Source of the DNA: Nocardioides sp. S5
GTDB lineage: Bacteria > Actinomycetota > Actinomycetes > Propionibacteriales > Nocardioidaceae
Length of the DNA: 64,000 nt
Assembly: GCF_017310035.1 (NCBI RefSeq)
Contig: NZ_CP022296.1
Span: 3,906,001-3,970,000 of the forward strand
Direction of reading: 5' to 3'
The notes under the pieces are model-generated. The model ran no database searches. It saw only the letters and a list, made by a program, of their open reading frames with translations, and was not told the DNA's origin. The translations under genes and the position numbers were made by a program. Shown here piece after piece: positions 34,721 to 41,816 of the stretch (the first letter of the stretch is position 1; each line of letters opens with the position of its first letter).

Positions 34721-35838
34721 ACAGTTCGCAAACGCAACCTCCCGCTCGTCGTCTTATCCTCGCTGGGCTTCGAACCGCTGTCGCCCAGCCCGTCGCATCC
34801 GTAGTCTCGATCCTGTTGTCCCTTGGCGTCTGCGTAGCGGTGCTAGCCACCACCGGTCAGGCGTCCGCATCGGAGGATCGGGTGCTGGGCCAGTTGGACC
34901 GCATCGAATCCAGAACGGTGATATTCACGGACACGACGGGCAAGGCCGGTCTGACGGCACCTCGCCTTGATGCGGTCGAGAAGACCGGACTTGTTGAATG
35001 GACCGCGGCTTTCGGGCCAACTTCTGATGTACGGAACGCTCGACTGGGGGCGGCAGGGAAGTTGGTCCCGTCCCGCGCATCCTACTCCGCGCTTCCCCCA
35101 GTGCTCCGTCTGGTCGCCGGACGGTCACCAAGAGAGGGCGAGGCTCTTGTGGGAGTTGGTGCCGCCGATGATCTGGGGCTCTCGGATGGCGCGGGAGCCC
35201 TCCTCACAGAGGAAGGTCGCCTGATCTCCGTTGTCGGCGTTTTCGACGCGGTGGCACCGCTGGCATCCCTCAATGACTCTGCGCTTGTCTCAGCTCGCGC
35301 CGGAAGGCAAGCACCCGTTCGCACCTTGGTGGCCGTGGTCAACCACGTAACCGATGTCGGTACCGCGAGCAGGGTCGTGCCCGGCGTGCTGACAGTTACC
35401 ACCCCACGTGAGCTCACTGTCCATGGCCCCGATGCGCTCGCCGACATACGGAAGGTGATCGCGGGCGAACTCGGCGGGAACGCTCGACGTCTGATGTTGC
35501 TAACCCTCGCACTCGGCATGGTGTTGACGAGCGTGACGCAGTTCGGGGCGGTTGCCAGCCGTCGTCGAGATTATGGTCGTCAGCGTGCGCTAGGCGCCAG
35601 TAGGGGCGACCTTGCCACCGTGGTCTTCGCCCAAGTCATCGTATGCAGCGGAACAGGTGCGGCGCTCGGAGTGGGCTTCGGATACCTGACCGTCCATCTT
35701 CTTGATGGCTCGAACCCGCCCCTAGGTTTCTCGATCGGCGTTGCGATACTCGTTGTGTTGTCGGCAATAGTGGCTGCGGTCGTACCTGCTGCCGCCGCTA
35801 TGCGAGCAGACCCGGTTCGGATCCTCCGGGTGCCGTAG
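34717..35838 (+). CDS. FtsX/MacB-type ABC permease
   Basis: 373 residues. Four membrane segments: one near residue 30, then a large extracytoplasmic domain, then three near the C-terminus (LMLLTLALGMVLTSVTQFGAVASRRRDYGRQRALGASR, ending AAAMRADPVRILRVP). The DYGRQRALGASR loop and the MRADPVRILR end are the hallmarks of MacB/FtsX permeases. It is the last gene of the cargo operon. Confidence 0.85.
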   Translation: MNSSQTQPPARRLILAGLRTAVAQPVASVVSILLSLGVCVAVLATTGQASASEDRVLGQLDRIESRTVIFTDTTGKAGLTAPRLDAVEKTGLVEWTAAFGPTSDVRNARLGAAGKLVPSRASYSALPPVLRLVAGRSPREGEALVGVGAADDLGLSDGAGALLTEEGRLISVVGVFDAVAPLASLNDSALVSARAGRQAPVRTLVAVVNHVTDVGTASRVVPGVLTVTTPRELTVHGPDALADIRKVIAGELGGNARRLMLLTLALGMVLTSVTQFGAVASRRRDYGRQRALGASRGDLATVVFAQVIVCSGTGAALGVGFGYLTVHLLDGSNPPLGFSIGVAILVVLSAIVAAVVPAAAAMRADPVRILRVP

Positions 35839-36000
35839 TCAGTCGCGTGCGCGGGAGGCGGCCCTTGCGACGAGGCTGTTGTCTTGGCCGACGATCTGGG
35901 GCTGGGCACTCATCCCGCGTACGCAACTGGCAGACGCTCTGGAGCAGACCCCCGGCGTCCTTGAATATTGCTTCGCCTTCCGCGCGGTTCCTTGGCCTCA

Positions 36001-36016
36001 TACTGTGGCCCTCATG
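36001..36016 (+). promoter_or_regulatory. Element-borne leaderless promoter for the rebuilt ligase
   Basis: TACTGT (36001-36006), seven bases, then ATG 36014. It lies inside the element, so the element supplies both promoter and start codon for the host ligase. Confidence 0.5.
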
Positions 36017-37135
36017 GACCTCCCAGTGATGCCGCCGATCCAGCCAATGCTGGCCAAGTCGGTCACCTTGGAGAACATGCTCTCGATGGTTCGATACGTA
36101 CAAATAGAACCCAAGTGGGACGGGTTCCGCTGCCTGGTCTTCAAGGACGGCGACGAGGTCGAGCTCGCCAGCCGCAACACCAAGCCGCTGACGCGCTACT
36201 TCCCCGAGGTCGTCGCGGCCTGCCGCGAGCAGCTGCCCGACCGCATCGTGCTCGACGGGGAGATCTTCGTCGGGTTGCAGGGGCCTGACGGGTGGCGCCT
36301 GGAGTTCGAGACGCTGCAGGAGCGGATCCACCCCGCGACGAGCCGCGTCGACAGGCTGGCCGCAGAGACGCCGGCCGGCTTCGTCGCCTTCGACCTCCTG
36401 GCGCTCGGGGACGAGTCCTTCGTCGAGCGGCCCTTCGCGGAGCGGCGTACGGCCCTGGTCGAGGCGCTCGGCCACCTCGACGGCACCGGCCCGTGCTTCC
36501 TGACCCGCACCACCGAGGACCCGGCCGAGGCCGAGCGGTGGTTCGAGGAGTTCGAGGGCGCCGGGCTCGACGGCGTCGTCGCCAAGCCGCTCGGCGCGGC
36601 CTACGAGCCCAACAAGCGCACCATGCTCAAGATCAAGCACGAGCGCACCGCCGACGTGGTGCTCGCCGGCTACCGCGAGCACAAGACGTCGACCCCCGAG
36701 CAGCCGTTGATCGGCTCGCTGCTGCTCGGCCTCTACGACGACAGCGGCGAGCTCCAGCACATCGGCGTCTCCGCCAGCTTCACCGCCGCGCGGCGTGCCG
36801 AGCTGTGGCAGGAGCTCCAGCCGCTGGTGTGCGACATCGCCGACCACCCGTGGGGACGCTGGCAGGAGTTCCTCACCGCCAGCCCCGACCGCGTCCCGGG
36901 CACCCAGAGCCGCTGGAGTGCCGGCAAGGACCTCGGGTTCACCGCGCTGCGACCCGAGCGGGTGCTGGAGGTGAAGTACGACCACATGGAGGGTCGGCGC
37001 TTCCGCCACACCGCGCACTTCAAACGCTGGCGCACCGACCGCGACCCCGAGACCTGCGGCTACGGTCAGCTCGACGAGCCGGCCGGCTACGACCTCACCC
37101 GCATCCTCAGCACCGACCACGGAGGCACCCGATGA
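36014..37135 (+). CDS. ligC: ATP-dependent DNA ligase (LigC type), 5' end supplied by the element
   Basis: 373 residues, the LigC size. It seals nicks using ATP. Motif I KWDG gives the AMP-accepting Lys34 in EPKWDGFR; LVFKDGDEVELASRN (motif Ia region), LDGEIFVG (motif III), FDLLALGDESF, GLDGVVAKP (motif IV) and MLKIKHERTADVVLAG (motif V) follow, with an OB domain after about residue 210. Residues 1-36 come from the element: MDLPVMPPIQPMLAKSV is like the host copy, but residues 18-31 (TLENMLSMVRYVQI) differ completely from it while keeping the same length. Base composition changes to host type right after KWDGF. It overlaps the next gene by 4 bases. A Prim-Pol partner gene lies at 43859-44944. 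Confidence 0.93.
   Translation: MDLPVMPPIQPMLAKSVTLENMLSMVRYVQIEPKWDGFRCLVFKDGDEVELASRNTKPLTRYFPEVVAACREQLPDRIVLDGEIFVGLQGPDGWRLEFETLQERIHPATSRVDRLAAETPAGFVAFDLLALGDESFVERPFAERRTALVEALGHLDGTGPCFLTRTTEDPAEAERWFEEFEGAGLDGVVAKPLGAAYEPNKRTMLKIKHERTADVVLAGYREHKTSTPEQPLIGSLLLGLYDDSGELQHIGVSASFTAARRAELWQELQPLVCDIADHPWGRWQEFLTASPDRVPGTQSRWSAGKDLGFTALRPERVLEVKYDHMEGRRFRHTAHFKRWRTDRDPETCGYGQLDEPAGYDLTRILSTDHGGTR
36095..36123 (+). other. attR of the integrated element
   Basis: Arm TACGTACAAA (36095-36104) followed by the core AAGTGGGACGG (36113-36123). The arm is the inverted copy of TTTGTACGTA at attL. To the right the sequence is host ligase. The predicted exchange point is at 36119-36120, so the element is about 11,171 bp. 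Confidence 0.85.
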
Positions 37136-37725
37136 GCGAGCACACCACCCCCGAACGACCGGGCGGCGAGTCCATCCACGACGGGCAGGGCACCTACGAC
37201 GTGGTGCTGCTCGTCGAGCAGGCCCTCACCGCGGCGGACGCCGAGCAGGTGCGCTCGTTGCACGCCGAGATCGAGGACCCGGTCGTCTACCACGTCCTGA
37301 TCCCTCTCGAGGACGCCGCGGCGCGGGTCGAGGCCTCTCTCGGCACGCTCGGCGCCGGCGACCTGATGGCCGCCCCCGCGCTCGCGATGAGCGACGTCGA
37401 CATCGAGGCGCTGCGCCGCGAGTGCGAGGAGAGCTCGACCGCCGAGCTGCGCCAGACCCTCGCCGCGATGGCCGCCGCCGGCGGCACCGCGCACGGCAAG
37501 GTCACCTCCGAGCCGCCCGTCGATGCGCTCGCCGCGATGGTCACGGCGGTCGACGCCCGCGAGGCGATCATCCTCACCCGGCCCCACGTGGTCGCCGAGT
37601 TCTTCCACGTCGACTGGACCTCGCGCGCGCGGCGCAAGCTCGGCGTACCGGTCCTGCACCTCATCGAGCACGAGAACTTCGACGAGCAGTCCTCCGGCTC
37701 GGGCGAGGGCGTCACCGGGGTGTAG
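37132..37725 (+). CDS. Conserved actinobacterial protein of unknown function
   Basis: 197 residues. The region IHDGQGTYDVVLLVEQALTAADAEQVRSLHAEIEDPVVYHVLIPLED and the C-terminal EAIILTRPHVVAEFFHVDWTSRARRKLGVPVLHLIEHENFDEQ resemble a known conserved actinobacterial family with a universal-stress-protein-like alpha/beta fold. Function unknown. It is coupled to the ligase by an ATGA overlap, so it may belong to the same repair unit. Confidence 0.75.
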   Translation: MSEHTTPERPGGESIHDGQGTYDVVLLVEQALTAADAEQVRSLHAEIEDPVVYHVLIPLEDAAARVEASLGTLGAGDLMAAPALAMSDVDIEALRRECEESSTAELRQTLAAMAAAGGTAHGKVTSEPPVDALAAMVTAVDAREAIILTRPHVVAEFFHVDWTSRARRKLGVPVLHLIEHENFDEQSSGSGEGVTGV

Positions 37726-37759
37726 GCGCCGGAGAGGGGCACCAGGGCCACGGCTGCGA

Positions 37760-37838
37760 GGTTGTCAGGCTCTCCCCTACGTTGTCGGGCCGTGCAGAGG
37801 CCGACAACCTGAGGGATCCCCGGTCAGCCGGGGATCCC
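37760..37838. repeat. Repeat family B, copy 2
   Basis: GGTTGTCAGG near 37760, then GTTGTCGG (37781-37788) with CCGACAAC (37801-37808), then GGGATCCCCGG..CCGGGGATCCC at 37813-37838. It lies between the convergent ends of the ligase-coupled gene and the sulfotransferase, as copy 1 lies between pepN and prs. Confidence 0.85.
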
Positions 37839-37850
37839 GAGAGCACACCC

Positions 37851-38966
37851 TCAGCGCCGCGTCACACGACGTACGACGGCCCGGCGCAGGATCGCCGCCG
37901 CCTCGCGCCCGCCGACGGCGGGGGCCTCGGCCGTGCCGCCCCGGCGCGCGGCGTCGAGGTCGCGGCGCAGCTGCTGCAGGGTCGCGCGCTGGGCGTCGCG
38001 GGCCTCGCGCGCGGCGAGCGTCGACTCGGCACGCGTGTGGTCGAAGGTGAGCGCGACGGCCTCGGCGTAGCGGGCGTCGTAGTCCTCGTGGACCCGGTCG
38101 AGCGCGCGCATCGTGTCGGTGTCGTGGGGGTCCTGGGTGAGCACGCCGAGCAGCTCCCAGACACCCTCGGCCATCTCGCGCAGCCAGTCGGGGGTGCGGA
38201 CGTCGTCCCAGGTGAGCTGCGACTTGCGCATCGAGGGCTCGATGAAGTCGTCCACCGGGTGGTGCTCGCGCTCGGAGGGAGGTGCGGCGAGGTCGGTGTT
38301 GAAGGCCAGGTCGAGCTGCTGCTGCACAGGGGTGAGCGCGGAGCGCCAGTCGGCGAGCAGGTCGGTGTAGCGGACGAAGGAGCGCCTCGAGCCGCGGCCG
38401 GCCTGCTCGGTGAGCAGCGCGGCGTGCACCCAGCCGGCGACGTTGGACGTCTCCTTGGTGAGCCGCAGGTCGTCGGACTGGCTGGAGAGGTAGGCGATGT
38501 CGCGCGAGCCGACCACCTCGGCGGGGTGACGCAGCGCGGTGAGCCAGCGCAGGTCGACGTCGAGCTCGGCGGTGACCTGCTCCCAGACCTGGGCGAACCA
38601 GAAGGCGTGCGGGTCCTTGACCACGACCTGGTCCGCCTCCAGCTGTCCCGACAGCCACTCGTGGAGCTCCGCGGTGGGCACGCCCGACTCGACGTGACGG
38701 GCCACGAGGTCGACGGCCGCGGGACGGCTGTCGATGTTGAAGAGCGCGAGCTCCTTGAGGTGGCGCTTGTGGAAGTCGATGACCCACTGCGGCTCGTAGA
38801 ACCCGCGCGGGTTGGTCTCCGACGCCTCCACCTCGGGCTGAGGCACGTGCAGGCCGAGCCGCTTCAGCGCACCAGCCAGGGAGCTGGTGCCACTGCGGCC
38901 GGAACCGGAGACCAGGACCAGCGGGGTGCCCGGCTTCTCGTCTGGCTGGGCGGGGGACGTCGGCAT
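37851..38966 (-). CDS. Sulfotransferase-family protein
   Basis: 371 residues. The PAPS-binding P-loop-like motif LVSGSGRSGTSSLAGALKRLG (about 17-37) and the later 3'-phosphate segment WLTALRHPAEVVGSRD match the sulfotransferase 3 family. The C-terminus from about 290 is a coiled, Arg/Glu-rich region (REARDAQRATLQQLRRDLDAARR). It probably sulfates a glycan or glycolipid; the divergent neighbour is a GT4-Stealth fusion. TAGGGT lies seven bases before the ATG at 38966, so it may be leaderless. Confidence 0.8.
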   Translation of the reverse strand: MPTSPAQPDEKPGTPLVLVSGSGRSGTSSLAGALKRLGLHVPQPEVEASETNPRGFYEPQWVIDFHKRHLKELALFNIDSRPAAVDLVARHVESGVPTAELHEWLSGQLEADQVVVKDPHAFWFAQVWEQVTAELDVDLRWLTALRHPAEVVGSRDIAYLSSQSDDLRLTKETSNVAGWVHAALLTEQAGRGSRRSFVRYTDLLADWRSALTPVQQQLDLAFNTDLAAPPSEREHHPVDDFIEPSMRKSQLTWDDVRTPDWLREMAEGVWELLGVLTQDPHDTDTMRALDRVHEDYDARYAEAVALTFDHTRAESTLAAREARDAQRATLQQLRRDLDAARRGGTAEAPAVGGREAAAILRRAVVRRVTRR

Positions 38967-39053
38967 GCGGGTCACCCTATCCGTGACGCTCGCGTCTCCT
39001 AGGATCGTCCCGACCCGCCCTGCGACACCTCCACCGGACAGGACCGACGACAC

Positions 39054-41816
39054 GTGGCACTCACCGACCGGCTCGGCGGGAAGGTGCGCGCCGCGGTGCG
39101 CCGCGCGCGCCGCGACGGCCCGCTCGACGTCGTCCTCGTCCTCTTCAACGCCGACGGCATGGGCGGCACCGCGCGCTCGGGCATCGAGCAGGCCAACGCC
39201 CTCGCCGGCCTCGGCGAGGGCCACCGGGTCCGCATCCTGAGCGTGACCCGCAGTGGAGCCTCGACCCACTACCCGCTCGCCGACGGCGTCGAGGTCCACT
39301 ACCTCGTCGACGTACGCGGAGAGCGGCCCGTCGCGGTCTCCGGCAGCCACCCCGAGGAGCTGGGGCAGCGCGAGTCGGTGATCGTGCCGCGCAGCTGGGA
39401 CGCCCTCTACAACGGTCTCACCGACGCCACGATGCGCGAGGCGCTCGCCGCGGTCGACGCCGACGTGCTCGTCACCACCACCCCCGAGCTCCTCGCCGTG
39501 GTGGCGCAGCTCGCCCCCGCCGACGTCGCGCTGGTCCACCAGGAGCACCGCGCCTCCTCGAGCCGGGTCAACGACATGGACGCCCTGCTGGAGTTCGCGC
39601 CGCGCGCCGACATCGTGGTGTCGCTGACCGAGTCGATGTCGCGCTGGCTGGCCGGTCGCCTCGGTGGTGCCGCGCCCGAGCTGATCGTGGTGCCCAACCC
39701 GCTGCCGGCGCACCCGCAGCCGCGCTCGCCGCTGGACCAGAAGACCTTCGTCACCGCCGGGCGGCTCGCGCCGGAGAAGCAGTTCGAGCACGTCGTCGAC
39801 GCGTTCTGGCGCATCCACGAGCAGGTCCCCGGCTGGACCCTGCGGATCTGGGGCGACGGACCCCGCGCCGACAACCTCGCCGCCCAGGTCCGCAAGCTCG
39901 GCCTCGAGGACCGCGTGGAGCTGCCCGGCTCCACCGACGACCTGGCGTCCGAGTGGGCCCGCACCAGCGTGGCCGTGCTCGCCTCGCGGGGCGAGGGCTA
40001 CCCCCTCGTGCTCCAGGAAGCGATGTCGGCCGGCGTGCCGGCGGTGTCGTACGACTGCCCGTCCGGCCCGCGCGAGATCATCACCCACGAAGTGGACGGT
40101 CTCCTCGTCCCACCGGCCTCCAAGGCGGCGCTCGCCGCCGCGATGCTGCGCATCGCCACCGACGACGACCTGCGCACCCGCCTCGGCGAGGCCGCGCTGG
40201 TCCGTTCGCAGCGATGGGACGGCCCGACGCTCGCCCGCGAGTGGGTCGAGGTGTTCCGTCGTGCGACCGCCCGCCGGGCCGACCCGCTGGCCCCGCGCCG
40301 GGTCCTGCACGGCCTGCGTCCCGGCCCGCTCGGCGACCTGCCCGAGACCGCCGGCGCCGCCGGCGTCACGCCCGGCGAGGCGCGTACGACGGCGCTCACC
40401 GCTCTCACCTCCGCAGCCGCGACCACCGGGGACGGGTGGTTCGTGCTGCCCGCGCGCGGGCTCGACCCGCACCCCGTGGTCGTCGTGCCGTCCTCGCGCC
40501 GGCAGGCCTTCCTCGCCGCGCTGGCCGCCGGTTCGGTGCCCGACTGGCTCTCGGTGCGCGACCCGGCCGAGCGCGGCTGGCACGAGCGCCGCGGCACGGT
40601 CGCGGCGATGACCGACGACCTGGCCCGCACCCGCACCGCCTCGCTCTTCCTGGAGCCGTGGCCGATGCGCGGCGGGCACGGCGGGCTGCTCACCGAGGGC
40701 GCCGAGGTCGGCGTGCAGTTCTGGGAGGAGTCGCCCGACGGCGACCTCCTCGCCCCGTCGATGAACCGCTTCGGCGACCGGGTGCCCGCGGGCACGCCCC
40801 GCACCACCATCGAGGTGGAGGGCCTCGCGGTGCCGACGCTCGAGGTGATGGCGCTGCCGACCGTGGACGACGTCCGCTTCGACGTCGACGTCGTCTACAC
40901 CTGGGTCGACGGCGACGACGAGGACTGGCTGGCCGCCCGCGACGCCCGCATCACCGGTCTCGGCGGCACGCCGAGCGCGCGCGCAGGTGGCGCCTCGCGC
41001 TATCGCAGCCGCGACGAGCTGCGCTACTCGATGCGCAGCATCCACCTCTTCGCGCCGTGGGTGCGCCGCATCCACCTGGTCACCGCCGGGCAGGTGCCGG
41101 ACTGGCTCGACACCTCGCACCCGGCGATCGCGATGGTCGACCACCGCGACATCCTCCCGGCGTCCGCGCTGCCGACCTTCAGCTCGCACGCCATCGAGAC
41201 CCGGCTGCACGCCGTGCCCGACCTCACCGACCACTTCGTCTACGTCAACGACGACGTGTTCCTCGGCCGGCCGCGACGCCCGGAGCACTTCTTCACCCCT
41301 GGTGGGCAGTACGCCGCCTTCGTCGCCGACCACCGCGCCGTCGGGCTGCCCGGCACCGACGACCGCCCCTATCTCTCGGCGGCGCAGAACAACCGCCGCG
41401 TGCTGGCCGACGCCTTCGGCGTGACGCTGACCCACACGATGATGCACAGCCCGCACCCGCAGCGGCGTACGACGCTGGAGGAGATCGCGGACCGCTTCCC
41501 CGAGGAGGTGGCGCGCACCACCGACGCGCCGTTCCGCTCCGCGAGCGACCTGTCCCTGCTGTCGTCCTTCGCGCAGAGCTACGGCCTGATCACCGGGCAG
41601 GCGTTCCGTGCGGGCGCGCACCACGGCTACGTCGACCTCGGCCACCAGCAGCTGCCGGTCCAGCTGAGGCAGATGCTCAAGCGCGATCGCGACTTCTTCT
41701 GCGTCGCCGACAACCTCGTCGCGGCCTTCGACGAGGAGCGCGCCGACGGGCTGCTCATGGAGTTCCTCCGGGACTACTTCCCCATCGCGGCGCCGTGGGA
41801 GAAGTCCGCGCGATGA
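39054..41816 (+). CDS. GT4 glycosyltransferase fused to a Stealth phosphotransferase
   Basis: 920 residues with two enzymes. Residues 1-420 are a GT-B family 4 glycosyltransferase (FVTAGRLAPEKQFEHVVDAFW, then EGYPLVLQEAMSAGVPAVSYDCPSGPREI). After a linker, the Stealth regions appear in order: CR1 DVDVVYTWVDGDDEDW (about 610), CR2 SRYRSRDELRYSMRSIHLFAPWVRRIHLVTAGQ, CR3 DAPFRSASDLSLLSSFAQSYG, CR4 DFFCVADN. Stealth proteins transfer hexose-1-phosphate from a nucleotide sugar, making phosphodiester-linked capsule or wall polymers. The next gene is coupled by a 4-base overlap. A TAGGAT box at 38999-39004 may start its transcript. Confidence 0.88.
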   Translation: MALTDRLGGKVRAAVRRARRDGPLDVVLVLFNADGMGGTARSGIEQANALAGLGEGHRVRILSVTRSGASTHYPLADGVEVHYLVDVRGERPVAVSGSHPEELGQRESVIVPRSWDALYNGLTDATMREALAAVDADVLVTTTPELLAVVAQLAPADVALVHQEHRASSSRVNDMDALLEFAPRADIVVSLTESMSRWLAGRLGGAAPELIVVPNPLPAHPQPRSPLDQKTFVTAGRLAPEKQFEHVVDAFWRIHEQVPGWTLRIWGDGPRADNLAAQVRKLGLEDRVELPGSTDDLASEWARTSVAVLASRGEGYPLVLQEAMSAGVPAVSYDCPSGPREIITHEVDGLLVPPASKAALAAAMLRIATDDDLRTRLGEAALVRSQRWDGPTLAREWVEVFRRATARRADPLAPRRVLHGLRPGPLGDLPETAGAAGVTPGEARTTALTALTSAAATTGDGWFVLPARGLDPHPVVVVPSSRRQAFLAALAAGSVPDWLSVRDPAERGWHERRGTVAAMTDDLARTRTASLFLEPWPMRGGHGGLLTEGAEVGVQFWEESPDGDLLAPSMNRFGDRVPAGTPRTTIEVEGLAVPTLEVMALPTVDDVRFDVDVVYTWVDGDDEDWLAARDARITGLGGTPSARAGGASRYRSRDELRYSMRSIHLFAPWVRRIHLVTAGQVPDWLDTSHPAIAMVDHRDILPASALPTFSSHAIETRLHAVPDLTDHFVYVNDDVFLGRPRRPEHFFTPGGQYAAFVADHRAVGLPGTDDRPYLSAAQNNRRVLADAFGVTLTHTMMHSPHPQRRTTLEEIADRFPEEVARTTDAPFRSASDLSLLSSFAQSYGLITGQAFRAGAHHGYVDLGHQQLPVQLRQMLKRDRDFFCVADNLVAAFDEERADGLLMEFLRDYFPIAAPWEKSAR

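Noticed and set aside
32392..35838. Macrolide efflux system MacAB
   Set aside because: The adaptor has a peptidoglycan-binding domain and the ATPase and permease are separate proteins, so a drug efflux role cannot be claimed from sequence.
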